Below the pieces are notes generated by a model. The model was not told where the DNA came from and did not search any database. It saw nothing but the letters and a program-made list of their open reading frames with translations. A stretch of DNA of 64,000 nucleotides, from NCBI GenBank assembly GCA_942492855.1, contig OW818647.1, forward strand, positions 3,410,001-3,474,000. Direction: 5' to 3'. The position numbers and the translations under genes are program-made. This stretch comes from G963677485 sp942492855. GTDB taxonomy: Bacteria > Armatimonadota > HRBIN16. This document shows positions 29,254 through 38,489 of the stretch, piece by piece; within the stretch, counting starts at the first letter, position 1; the number at the start of each line of letters is the position of its first letter.

Positions 29254-30603
29254 ATGCCCACTCTATTTGGTACCGATGGCGTTCGTGGAGTCGCGAACGA
29301 GTTATTAACACCGCTGCTCGCGTTGAAGATGGGGGTGACGGCTGCCCATGTTTTACGGTCCGGCGAGGCCGCCCCTATGGTTCTGGTTGGACGTGACACC
29401 CGGCTTTCCGGCAGTATGCTGGAAGCCGGCCTGGTCGCCGGGTTATGCGCCGCGGGTGCGAACGTGACTCTGCTTGGCGTCGTACCTACCCCTGCAGTTG
29501 CTTATCTTACGCGCAAGTTCGGTGCAGATGCTGGGGTGGTCATATCGGCCAGCCACAACGACTTCACCGACAACGGAATCAAGTTCCTCGGCGCGGACGG
29601 ATGCAAATTGGCCGATGACACGGAAGATGCGATAGAAAAGCAGCTTGACAACTGGGAGGCGATGGCCAACGCACGTGGTGAAAAGATCGGCCATGTGACG
29701 GATGGTGCCGAGATGGTGAGTGACTATCTGCAGCACCTCAGAGAGAGCATCGACTGCACGCTTGATGGGTTGAAGATTGTGGTGGATGCGGCACATGGCG
29801 CGAATAGCGAAGTGGCCCCCCGTCTGCTGGCGTCGTTGGGAGCTGATGTGATCACGATCAACTGCTCACCAGACGGTACCAACATCAATAAGGAGTGTGG
29901 CTCATTGCACCCTGAGACGATGCTTCAAACAGTAGTCCTGCGTGGCGCGCAGTGCGGTATCTGCTTTGATGGCGATGCTGACCGTGTCATCATGGGTGAC
30001 GAGAATGGTGCGGAGGTTGATGGCGATCGCATGATGGCCATTGCTGCCAAGCATTTCAAAGAGGCCGGCCGGCTGAAGGGTGGCTTGCTGGTGGCCACAA
30101 TCATGAGCAATCTGGGGCTGGATGATGCGATGGAGAAGTGCGGTGTGAGTGTTCAACGAACAACCGTAGGTGACCGGTATGTGGCTGAGCGGATGCGCAG
30201 CACCAGTGCCAGTCTGGGCGGTGAGAAGAGCGGCCACATTATCTTTACGGATTATGCCACCACGGGAGATGGTCTATTGACCGCTCTGCAGATGCTAGCT
30301 ATCATGCAGAAATCAGGCAAGTCTATGTCTAGCTTGGCGGGCATTATGCAGGAATACCCCCAGCGACTGCTGAGTATGCGCGTAAAGAACAAAGACGCCT
30401 GGGCTCTTAGTCCGGAGGCCGCCAAATACGAGCAGTGGGGACTAGATCAGCTTGGTGAGCCCTCCAGGGTCAACATCCGGGCCAGTGGCACCGAACCGAA
30501 GGTGCGTGTGATGGTGGAAGCCGGCGATGCCCAAAAAGTGGAAGAGGTGGCTAACGCCTTGGCCGAGAAAGTGCTGACTGTCTGCGGGAAGCTAGAGTAC
30601 TAG
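29254..30603 (+). CDS. glmM: Phosphoglucosamine mutase
   Basis: 449 residues, the standard GlmM length. The N-terminus MPTLFGTDGVRGVANE is diagnostic. The active serine is S100 in VVISASHN, the metal loop is DGDADR (D239, D241, D243) and the sugar-binding GGEKSGHI and phosphate-binding RASGTEPKVRVMVE motifs are intact. It converts glucosamine-6-P to glucosamine-1-P for peptidoglycan and LPS precursors. AGGTG sits about 7 bases upstream of the start. coaX begins 5 bases after its stop codon. Confidence 0.97.
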   Translation: MPTLFGTDGVRGVANELLTPLLALKMGVTAAHVLRSGEAAPMVLVGRDTRLSGSMLEAGLVAGLCAAGANVTLLGVVPTPAVAYLTRKFGADAGVVISASHNDFTDNGIKFLGADGCKLADDTEDAIEKQLDNWEAMANARGEKIGHVTDGAEMVSDYLQHLRESIDCTLDGLKIVVDAAHGANSEVAPRLLASLGADVITINCSPDGTNINKECGSLHPETMLQTVVLRGAQCGICFDGDADRVIMGDENGAEVDGDRMMAIAAKHFKEAGRLKGGLLVATIMSNLGLDDAMEKCGVSVQRTTVGDRYVAERMRSTSASLGGEKSGHIIFTDYATTGDGLLTALQMLAIMQKSGKSMSSLAGIMQEYPQRLLSMRVKNKDAWALSPEAAKYEQWGLDQLGEPSRVNIRASGTEPKVRVMVEAGDAQKVEEVANALAEKVLTVCGKLEY

Positions 30604-30608
30604 GGTAG

Positions 30609-31382
30609 ATGCTGCTGGCGGTTGATATCGGCAATACCAATATCGTGCTTGGGCTATACGACGGTCAGCGGCTAAGGCATCACTGGCGTGTTCGCACTGA
30701 TCGTCAGCGAACCGCCGATGAATATGGCCTGCTGTTTACGCACCTTATGCAGATCGTGGGCCTGCATCCGACACTCATCAAGGGGGCGATCGTGGGCAAC
30801 GTGGTACCCCCACTCAACAGCACGATGACACAGGCCATCGAGGTCTACTTTGGCACCACGCCATTGTTCATCCACGCCAGCATGGATCTAGGGATCGGCA
30901 TCAACTACCCGAACCCTTTGGAGATCGGTGCGGACCGGCTGGTCAACGCGGTTGCGGCGGTCCAGAAATACCGGGCTCCGGCGATCGTGGTCGATTTGGG
31001 CACAGCGACAACTTTTGATGTGGTGGATGCCACACCGGCCTATTGTGGCGGAGTGATTTTACCCGGCCTTGAGACCAGTGCTGAAGGGCTTTACCTCAAA
31101 ACATCCAGACTGCCCCGTGTGAGTATTGAACCGCCCCTGCACGCCATAGGTAAGAGTACGGTCGAAGCGATGCAGAGCGGGTTATACTACAGTTATGCGG
31201 GTGGTATCGACGCTATGATATCCCGCGTGGCTGATGAAGTGGGGGGCGAACCTGTGGTGATAGCGACCGGCGGTCATGCTGCACTGGTCGCACAAGCGTG
31301 CAAACTGATTGAGCATGTGGACCCCTGGCTGACCCTCGACGGGTTGCACATGGTATGGCAGCGGATAAACGGCGCAGCATAA
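30609..31382 (+). CDS. coaX: Type III pantothenate kinase
   Basis: 257 residues. The ASKHA phosphate-binding motif DIGNTNIVLGLYDG is at residues 5-18, NYPNPLEIGADRLVNAVAAV carries the family's GxDR motif, and VVDLGTATTFDVV with GGVILPGLETSAEGLYLKTS completes the signature. It performs the first step of coenzyme A synthesis and, unlike type I and II kinases, is not feedback-inhibited by CoA. It forms a tight pair with glmM. Confidence 0.95.
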   Translation: MLLAVDIGNTNIVLGLYDGQRLRHHWRVRTDRQRTADEYGLLFTHLMQIVGLHPTLIKGAIVGNVVPPLNSTMTQAIEVYFGTTPLFIHASMDLGIGINYPNPLEIGADRLVNAVAAVQKYRAPAIVVDLGTATTFDVVDATPAYCGGVILPGLETSAEGLYLKTSRLPRVSIEPPLHAIGKSTVEAMQSGLYYSYAGGIDAMISRVADEVGGEPVVIATGGHAALVAQACKLIEHVDPWLTLDGLHMVWQRINGAA

Positions 31383-31388
31383 CCATAG

Positions 31389-31409
31389 GGATGACCCTTG
31401 TGGTCATCC
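31389..31409. repeat. GGATGACC hairpin repeat, second copy
   Basis: An 8-bp perfect stem GGATGACC/GGTCATCC with loop CTTGT, identical to the copy at 11051-11071. It lies just after coaX. Confidence 0.65.
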
Positions 31410-31445
31410 GATGACACCGAACCACATTCCACCGAAACAATAAAA

Positions 31446-31471
31446 GGGCCACATTCCGTGGCCCATTTTTG
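31446..31471 (+). terminator. Terminator after coaX
   Basis: Stem GGGCCAC (31446-31452) and GTGGCCC (31458-31464), loop ATTCC, then ATTTTTG. A second hairpin (GCGGGCTAG/CTAGCCCGC, about 31498-31524) lies closer to the convergent gene and may serve the minus strand. Confidence 0.85.
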
Positions 31472-31529
31472 TTGGTGCGTAACTGCAGGTATCTAGAGCG
31501 GGCTAGACATCACACCTAGCCCGCACTTT

Positions 31530-34052
31530 CTATTTGTCTTTGATGGCGACGATGGTACTGACGACATCGCAGGTGCGGTTGACGCGCAGCACCACATCCT
31601 CAGCGTTCGTGTCCTCGCTCCAGATATGGAAAATCGGGTCAAACGCATCTGGCAGGATCAGGTTCCATCCAGTCTCATCGCTCACCTTGATGCCATCGAG
31701 CAGGTCGACATTGGGGTGATTCTGGTACTGCTCAGTGAGCATCCTCATCACCGTACCCTTACGTTCCCATGCGCACGGAACCGTCTCGTGGCGGATATGC
31801 AGCGGTGGAAGTCCTGCTACTTGCTCAGGTAGGGTGGTGTTGGCCCTGCTAAGCAGCTCCAGCAGTTTGGTAAAGGCGAACAGCGCATCATAGGAACTTT
31901 GGAACTGAGGCAAAATAAACCCGCCGAAGCCATCGCTAGCTAATGACACTGGCGGCTCCTGTGACATTGTGACTGCGTGGATATCGCGGATATCGCTGCG
32001 CGACCGAACCACCTCACCACCGTACTGTGCCACCACCGCTTCCAGCGTGGAGCTGACATATACGGGGGCCACCACACGTGTTTTACGGTGCGCTTTCGCC
32101 ATGGTTTGAGCATACAGCAAGAAGAGCTGTTGGTCGCTAAGCACCGCGCCTTGCGGTGTGACAATGACCATGCGTTCGCCGTCGCTTTCAAACAGAACGC
32201 CCATGTCGGCGTTGAGTGTGTTCACGATCTGGCTCAGGTTTTCAATATGAGTCTGCCGGTCGCTGGCATGGTGCGGTGCCCGTTCGGGATCTGAGTAGGC
32301 ATTCAGTGCGATCACATCGCAATCAAGCCTGCCAAGGATGGACGGCAGGATGCTGGCCATGCGGTGGAAGGCGAAGTCGACCACGACGCGGTAGTTGGAG
32401 CCTGTCAATAGGCGGCTCTCGATATGCCTGCTGAAGTCGGCCTGGTATTGCTCCACGGTTCGGGCATCATACTCAAGTTCACCAATGGCATTTGCATCTG
32501 TCCGCGCAAAGTCTTCGCGGAAGAAGATGCTCTCGATCTTTCTCTCTGCTTGTTTGGAGAGGTAGACGCCGTCCTTGTCGAAAAACTCCATCACGGTGAG
32601 ACGCGGGTTATTGGGCGATATGCGGATGTTGATACCGCCGGAAGCACTGGCGACACGAATGTAGTGACGGGCGATAGGAACGGGCATCGTTCGGAGATCA
32701 ATCACATTCATGCCCATACTCAGAAGCCCGCTTAACACACTGTGCTTGATCATACGGGAAGCCCGGTGGCTGTCCCTTGACAGCAGCACGGTGTTGCCTT
32801 TGCGCAAACTGGCACCGTAACTGGCCGCCAGTTTACTGGCGAAATCAGGCGTCAACTCAACATTGGTGATGCCTTGTACACCCAGAGCCCGGAAGAGTGA
32901 CCCCTGCCAGTTCCGGCCCCAAATCAAGCTCATCGTGACAACGGCACCTTGTTCGATATACTTATCGGGCCAGATTTTCAATCCTGCCTTTAGGGTACTA
33001 CCCGATCCCATGGTCACATGATCGCCAATCACGCAGTTTTCGCGTACTGTGACTTCCCGTTTCAGCACACTGTGGGACGCGACGACTGAACTTGATACAT
33101 GGCTATCGCGACCGGCATATACCGACCCCCAGAGCACACTTCGCTCAACTGTGGCATGCTCTTCAACAATACAGTTTTCGCCGATCACCGAGTAAGGCCC
33201 GACATGGGCGTTTTTCTTGATCAGGCTCTGCTTGCCAATATATACAGGTGCCTCCAGATTGGCGCCCGCTTGTATGCTGACACCAGGCTCAACCCATATG
33301 CCAGGGCTGCTTTCGACTGCATTCATCGACAGTTTGACTTTACCATCGAAGATATGCTCATGAGCTTCGCGGTACTGCTCCAGGTTACCTATGTCGCACC
33401 AGTATTCGTCTTCGCCCAACACATATCCGTAAAGGGCCTTTTGCTGTTCCAGCATTTTGGGGAAAACATCCTGGCTCCAGTCTGTGTTTTTACCATTTTC
33501 CATCAAGTCAAAAACTTCAGGCTCCAGCACGTACATACCGGTGTTAACCGTGTCGCTGAAAACATTGCTCCAGTCGGGCTTTTCCAGGAATCGCTCAATA
33601 CGGCCGTCGTTGTCAGTCACTACAACGCCAAACTCCAGCGGGTTGGGTACCCGGGCCAGCAGCAGCGTGGCCATACTTCCACGCGATCTGTGGAAGTTGA
33701 TAGCGCGGTCCAGGCGGGCATCGGTGAGGGCGTCACCACTGACGATTACGAATGAGTCATCCTTGAGGTACTTCTCGCACTGTTTGACAGCTCCGGCGGT
33801 TCCCAGTGGGCTCTCTTCGATGCTGTATTTGATATCCAGACCGAGTTCAGAGCCATCACCAAAGTAGCCCGAAATCTGATCGGCGAGGTAGTACAGTGTC
33901 ACCACAATCTCTGTGATTCCATACGATTTCAGGTGCATAAAGATATGTTCCATGATGGGACGGTTCATCACGGGGACCAATGGTTTTGGTTTTCCGGTGG
34001 TAAGGGGACGCAGGCGCGTACCCTCTCCACCTGCCATCACAACTGCGCGCAT
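31530..34052 (-). CDS. Sugar-phosphate nucleotidyltransferase fused to a degenerate phosphomannomutase domain
   Basis: 840 residues. Residues 1 to about 235 are a nucleotidyltransferase domain: MRAVVMAGGEGTRLRPLTTG, KPKPLVPVMNRPIMEH, SPLGTAGAVKQCE, SGDALTD and WCDIGNLEQY. Residues about 250-370 are left-handed beta-helix acyltransferase-type repeats (VGPYSVIGENCIVEEHATVE). The remaining 460 residues resemble phosphohexomutases, but the phospho-serine loop reads RISPNNP instead of TASHNP and the metal loop DGDxDR is replaced by ESDGERM, so mutase activity is doubtful. The family is annotated as mannose-1-phosphate guanylyltransferase in actinobacteria and cyanobacteria. It probably makes a nucleotide sugar for envelope polysaccharides. 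Confidence 0.88.
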   Translation of the reverse strand: MRAVVMAGGEGTRLRPLTTGKPKPLVPVMNRPIMEHIFMHLKSYGITEIVVTLYYLADQISGYFGDGSELGLDIKYSIEESPLGTAGAVKQCEKYLKDDSFVIVSGDALTDARLDRAINFHRSRGSMATLLLARVPNPLEFGVVVTDNDGRIERFLEKPDWSNVFSDTVNTGMYVLEPEVFDLMENGKNTDWSQDVFPKMLEQQKALYGYVLGEDEYWCDIGNLEQYREAHEHIFDGKVKLSMNAVESSPGIWVEPGVSIQAGANLEAPVYIGKQSLIKKNAHVGPYSVIGENCIVEEHATVERSVLWGSVYAGRDSHVSSSVVASHSVLKREVTVRENCVIGDHVTMGSGSTLKAGLKIWPDKYIEQGAVVTMSLIWGRNWQGSLFRALGVQGITNVELTPDFASKLAASYGASLRKGNTVLLSRDSHRASRMIKHSVLSGLLSMGMNVIDLRTMPVPIARHYIRVASASGGINIRISPNNPRLTVMEFFDKDGVYLSKQAERKIESIFFREDFARTDANAIGELEYDARTVEQYQADFSRHIESRLLTGSNYRVVVDFAFHRMASILPSILGRLDCDVIALNAYSDPERAPHHASDRQTHIENLSQIVNTLNADMGVLFESDGERMVIVTPQGAVLSDQQLFLLYAQTMAKAHRKTRVVAPVYVSSTLEAVVAQYGGEVVRSRSDIRDIHAVTMSQEPPVSLASDGFGGFILPQFQSSYDALFAFTKLLELLSRANTTLPEQVAGLPPLHIRHETVPCAWERKGTVMRMLTEQYQNHPNVDLLDGIKVSDETGWNLILPDAFDPIFHIWSEDTNAEDVVLRVNRTCDVVSTIVAIKDK

Positions 34053-34120
34053 AGGTGTGTACCTCCAGGGGATTTACTGACGAAACTGATGCATTATTTT
34101 AATCATACCCGGTATCGACA

Positions 34121-34966
34121 TCATCCGGTAGCGATGGAGGAAGTCAGTGTGCCTACCTTATCTATGTTGATGTCTACGACATCCCCATGCTGCAGGAACA
34201 CAGGCGGGTTCCGGTGAGCCCCCACTCCGCTGGGCGTACCCGTGCTGATGATATCGCCCGGCTGCAGAGTGATGACTTCCGTGAGTAGCTGGATGATTTT
34301 TGCGACCGGAAAAAGCATGTCGGATGTGCATGCCTTTTGTCTGAGCTCTCCATTTACGCGGGTCTCAATGTTCAGTATTTGCGGATCAGGAATTTCGTCG
34401 GCTGTGACAATCCAGGGCCCACAGGGTGCGAATCCATCGGCGCCTTTGGCGCGTGTCCACTGGCCCTCGGCGTTCTGCAGGTCACGGGCGGTGACATCAT
34501 TCAGGATGGTATACCCAAAAACAGCATCCAGGGCGTTCTCAACGGTGGCATGGCTGATGGTTCTGCCGATCACCACCGCCAGCTCGCCTTCATAATCAAG
34601 TTGGCTGGTGACGGAAGGGCGCGTGACAGTCGCATTATGTGCAGTGAGTGCTGTGGGAGGCATCATAAAGATGGCCGGGCAGTTGGGCAGCTTCTGGTTC
34701 TGCTCTGCACAGTGCTCGCCGTAGTTCCAGCCGATGCCAAAAATCCGTCCTGCGTCGGGAACCGGCGGGAGAAGAGGGTATGCCTCTACAGCACCCAGTT
34801 CAGGTGCATCGGCACTTATCTTTTTGAGATCGGCCAGCGTCCCTCCGTGGTCCAGGTAGTTCCTAAGTGAGCTGCAGCCAGTGGGTTTACTGAGGTCATA
34901 TACTCGGTCATTCTGGGTGAAGCCCCAGCAAGCTTGTCCGTTGTTTGCGAAAGAGATGAGCTTCAT
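34121..34966 (-). CDS. Fumarylacetoacetate hydrolase family protein
   Basis: 281 residues from the ATG at 34966, which has GGAGG (taggagggaccgcc) 8 bases upstream; the longer reading to 35005 lacks one. The C-terminal catalytic domain shows GIGWNYGEHCAEQ, TSQLDYEGELAVVIG with the metal-binding glutamates, GYTILNDVTARDLQ, the RAKGADGFAPCGPWIV segment, and GDIISTGTPSGVG. Family members hydrolyse or decarboxylate beta-diketo acids and 2-keto-3-deoxy sugar derivatives using Mg or Ca. The substrate here is unknown; sugar-acid metabolism would fit the carbohydrate genes downstream. Confidence 0.92.
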   Translation of the reverse strand: MKLISFANNGQACWGFTQNDRVYDLSKPTGCSSLRNYLDHGGTLADLKKISADAPELGAVEAYPLLPPVPDAGRIFGIGWNYGEHCAEQNQKLPNCPAIFMMPPTALTAHNATVTRPSVTSQLDYEGELAVVIGRTISHATVENALDAVFGYTILNDVTARDLQNAEGQWTRAKGADGFAPCGPWIVTADEIPDPQILNIETRVNGELRQKACTSDMLFPVAKIIQLLTEVITLQPGDIISTGTPSGVGAHRNPPVFLQHGDVVDINIDKVGTLTSSIATG

Positions 34967-35106
34967 GGCGGTCCCTCCTAAGTGGCACTGATTACAGTAT
35001 AGCAATTGATCGGTTCTGGTATGAAATAGTCGCAGTTAGGTTGAATGATGGGCATCCTGCTGATACACTGAAATGAATTTCGCCGAATTAGGAGCTCCCA
35101 ACAACG

Positions 35107-38100
35107 ATGCGTGTGATGATGGTGGTGGCATTCATTATGCTGTGCAGTTCGATATCTTTAGCGGATGACTGGTGGGACAACCACTGGGGATACCGGCAGC
35201 GGGTAATTATCGATGCATCAGCACTGACAGAGGATGTGACAGGCTTCAGCTTGTGGCTTCAGTTAGAGGATACTCAGTTCGCTCGGACACTGGCCCAAGC
35301 CGATGGCCGTGATTTGCGAGCGGTGTCCGCTGACGGTCAGTTGCTCCCGCTTGAGATCGTGTCCTGGTTGCAACAGGGGATACGAATTTGCGTGCACGTT
35401 CCCCGCATCAGCAAGCTTAAAAGTGACCAATTCTTCTGGCTATATTTTGGGAACCCCAGAGCGGAAACCTCTAAATCGGTATCGGTGTATGATGCGAATA
35501 GTGTGGGTGTGTTCCACCTGAATAACAATGTGGACAATGCCGTTATAAATAGCCTGCGGTTGGAGCCAACTGGGCATGTGGCCCAACACGGGTGGGCACC
35601 AGGGATGTATCTTGGACACCATCAACCTTGGGTGAGCTTATATCGTGACCGTCCAGGATTCCTGAAAGCATCGGCAGAGGCTGTCAAAGCTCTTGGTAAT
35701 GAGTATACTGTGGCATGCCGGTTCCGTACCCGAGGTGCAGGCCGCCTTACGCTGTATTCCAGTGAAAGACATGAGCTTACAGTGGAAGCCCAAAAGCTCG
35801 TGTTGAGCAACCGGGCAGGACGTGAGCTAAGTGTAGACGGTGTGAACCCAGACCAATGGCACAGTGTGGTGGTCACGGTCGGTAAGGACGGTGAGTGTAT
35901 GCTCAGCATGGACGGGGCGAAATATACGTCTGGTGTGCTTCCCGCAGGCTCAGATGAGTTGAAAAACATCTATTTCGGTCGTAGCGTCACTGATGCCCCC
36001 GATTCACAGTTCAATGGCGATATGGAAGAAATCCGCCTGGTGAACGCCGGGCGATCGAAGGGTTGGGTCGTTTCGACGGCCATGAGCCTGCATGATACCT
36101 CTCCGCTTACTACCACAGGGGATTTGGAGCAAACGGGTCACCTGGCCGGTCTCCCTGCACCACCGCAACTGCTCCTGCCGTATGACGCGATGCAGGCCCA
36201 TCGTGGCGTGAAGAGGTTGGAGTGGAACGGCTCTGTGGGTGCTGATGAATACTGTGTGCGCATCTATGCGGATCCACAGAGTACGAAATTGCTCAAGAGC
36301 ATCGACGTTGGTCAGCAGACATCTCTTGAATTGAACGTGGAGCAGGTGGGAGCCGCCATCATCTACTGGACGGTGTTCGCTAAAAACAACTCTGGTGAGG
36401 TGCGATCCAAAGAGCTGCGCCGACTTACATTTGTAGACTGGCACAAACCCGCGGACGCGGCACCACAGTCTCAAGCCATGCGGCCAGAGATGGTGCGGCC
36501 GGCTGACCTTCGCATCGAACTGGACGGGTATCTACGTGATCGTGTGGACCAACTGTTGAAATTCTGGATTGAGATGCCAGACAAAAACCCGGGTATGTTG
36601 CGGATACTCCGAGAACGCCCTCAGATGGATTTGCTTCCGTGGGCTGGCATTTACGGCGCGCAATACATCAAATCGGGCCAAGCCCTTTGGAGATTAACCC
36701 ATGACGAAGCGCTGAAGAAGCGCATGGACAGCTTTGTGAAGGAGTATATATCCTGTCAGCGTGATGACGGGTATCTGGGACCATTTGCCGACCTCAGTGG
36801 CCACATTGACATATGGAGCCATTATGCCATCATTCACAGCTTGGTGACCTATTTCGATGACACCGGCTATCAGCCTGCGTTCGAAGCGGCACAGAAGACT
36901 GCCGATCTGGTGATTCGGGTATACGGTCCACATGCAGGAGCATATCCGAAAATCGGCGGTGGCACTGAGGCGATGAGCCATGCCATGGTGTTGCTTTATA
37001 AGGCGACGAAGGAGCAACGTTATCTGAACTTCGCGAACTATATAGTGAGTGAGGCTAGTAACGAACTCGATGGCGTGAGTTATTTCCGCTTGGGAAGAGA
37101 GCATCGGCCCATCGTGGAGTTCACAGCTTGCCGCTGGGAGGGTGTTCATAATACCCAGACACTCCCGGAACTCTACTGGTTGACTGGTGTTACAGACTAC
37201 CGCAAGGCTTACGAATACCTGTGGTGGACGATGCTGCGTACAGACCGTCACAACACTGGAGGGTTTACTACCGATGAGGCCCTTCGCGGCACACCGTATG
37301 CGCCAGGGGCCATCGAGACCTGCTGCACCGTGGCGTGGGTTGCGCTTTCTACGGATATGCTGAAGATGACAGGGGACTCAAGGGTTGCCGATGAGCTCGA
37401 GTGGAGCACATTGAACAGCGTGTTAGGCTCTTTCCCTAGTGATGGCTCGTACGCCACATATGCTAACCAACCTGAAGGCCACCGAAAATATGGTGAGCTT
37501 GTGCAAGGCCCCGCAGACGGACCACTGCTTAGTTGCTGTTCTACCAATGCACCACGGGCATTGGGGATGATTGCCGACTGGGCCTTGATGCGCAAGTCCG
37601 ATGGACTGGTGCTGAACTACTATGGCCCATCGACTATGTCCGCAACCCTGGAAACAGGGCAGCGGGCCACACTCAAACAGGCGACTGAATATCCTGCGAA
37701 AGGTGACATCGACATCCAAGTCACAGTATCGGAACCATCGGAGTTCACGGTGTATCTGCGGATACCAAAGTGGTCGATCCATACGCGCGTGATGGTGAAC
37801 GGCGAACCGCAACCGGTGCCTGTAGCTGGCAGCTATATGGAAATACGTCGTCGATGGCAAACCGGTGATTTGCTGCAGTTGCAGCTAGACTTTGCGCTGC
37901 GGGTATGGAAGGGTGAGGAGCATTACGCGGACAGGGTAAGCCTCTACCAGGGACCCATCTTGCTGTCATGCGACACGAGATTCAACCGGAAGCAGTCCGA
38001 GGGCTCCATACCCCCAATCAACATGACAGGTGCCCATATTGTGCCAGTCACATGGAAGGGTACTAACGCTCCCTGGCTTCTCACCAGACTGATCGATGGC

Positions 38101-38457
38101 GACGGGCATGAGTTCAAACTGTGTGACTATTCCAGTGCCGGGATGTCAGGATCGTATTACCAGTCATGGTTCGGCTGCAAACAGCCGGTACCTGCGCCTT
38201 TCTATCTGGAAGAACCATCCATCAGCGAGACAGGAATTGAGCTCAACTGGGAGGCGCGGAGTGGTGCAAGTGGCTGGACAGTGATCATCTCCCAAGCCAA
38301 AGATATGGCAGCAGGGAGACGGTTGGGAGCTGTAAAGAGTCCGAAGCTGGTATTGCCGAAGATGAAACCAGGCCGCTATTACTGGACCGTGATCGCAAAA
38401 AGCTCGTATGGAGAGACCGAGTCGGCCAATGGGCCTCTTGAACTGCATATCCCGTGA
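35107..38457 (+). CDS. Secreted multidomain GH127-like (DUF1680) protein
   Basis: 1116 residues with a signal peptide (MMVVAFIMLCSSISLADD). Domains in order: a DUF2341-like module (WWDNHWGYRQRVIIDA..., FWLYFGNP; about 25-120), a LamG/concanavalin-like module (about 130-320), an Ig/Fn-like stretch, then a beta-L-arabinofuranosidase-type GH127/DUF1680 domain from about residue 480. The GH127 zinc/catalytic signatures are present: E737-T-C739-C in AIETCCTVAW and C810-C811 in LLSCCSTNAPR, matching the Glu-Cys and Cys-Cys pairs of HypBA1-type enzymes. A further Fn-like segment ends the protein. It probably trims arabinose-containing or related plant glycans outside the cell; substrate choice is inferred. 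Confidence 0.85.
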   Translation: MRVMMVVAFIMLCSSISLADDWWDNHWGYRQRVIIDASALTEDVTGFSLWLQLEDTQFARTLAQADGRDLRAVSADGQLLPLEIVSWLQQGIRICVHVPRISKLKSDQFFWLYFGNPRAETSKSVSVYDANSVGVFHLNNNVDNAVINSLRLEPTGHVAQHGWAPGMYLGHHQPWVSLYRDRPGFLKASAEAVKALGNEYTVACRFRTRGAGRLTLYSSERHELTVEAQKLVLSNRAGRELSVDGVNPDQWHSVVVTVGKDGECMLSMDGAKYTSGVLPAGSDELKNIYFGRSVTDAPDSQFNGDMEEIRLVNAGRSKGWVVSTAMSLHDTSPLTTTGDLEQTGHLAGLPAPPQLLLPYDAMQAHRGVKRLEWNGSVGADEYCVRIYADPQSTKLLKSIDVGQQTSLELNVEQVGAAIIYWTVFAKNNSGEVRSKELRRLTFVDWHKPADAAPQSQAMRPEMVRPADLRIELDGYLRDRVDQLLKFWIEMPDKNPGMLRILRERPQMDLLPWAGIYGAQYIKSGQALWRLTHDEALKKRMDSFVKEYISCQRDDGYLGPFADLSGHIDIWSHYAIIHSLVTYFDDTGYQPAFEAAQKTADLVIRVYGPHAGAYPKIGGGTEAMSHAMVLLYKATKEQRYLNFANYIVSEASNELDGVSYFRLGREHRPIVEFTACRWEGVHNTQTLPELYWLTGVTDYRKAYEYLWWTMLRTDRHNTGGFTTDEALRGTPYAPGAIETCCTVAWVALSTDMLKMTGDSRVADELEWSTLNSVLGSFPSDGSYATYANQPEGHRKYGELVQGPADGPLLSCCSTNAPRALGMIADWALMRKSDGLVLNYYGPSTMSATLETGQRATLKQATEYPAKGDIDIQVTVSEPSEFTVYLRIPKWSIHTRVMVNGEPQPVPVAGSYMEIRRRWQTGDLLQLQLDFALRVWKGEEHYADRVSLYQGPILLSCDTRFNRKQSEGSIPPINMTGAHIVPVTWKGTNAPWLLTRLIDGDGHEFKLCDYSSAGMSGSYYQSWFGCKQPVPAPFYLEEPSISETGIELNWEARSGASGWTVIISQAKDMAAGRRLGAVKSPKLVLPKMKPGRYYWTVIAKSSYGETESANGPLELHIP

Positions 38458-38489
38458 TGGTTGGTTCTGAAATCTGCTATAGTTGATAC

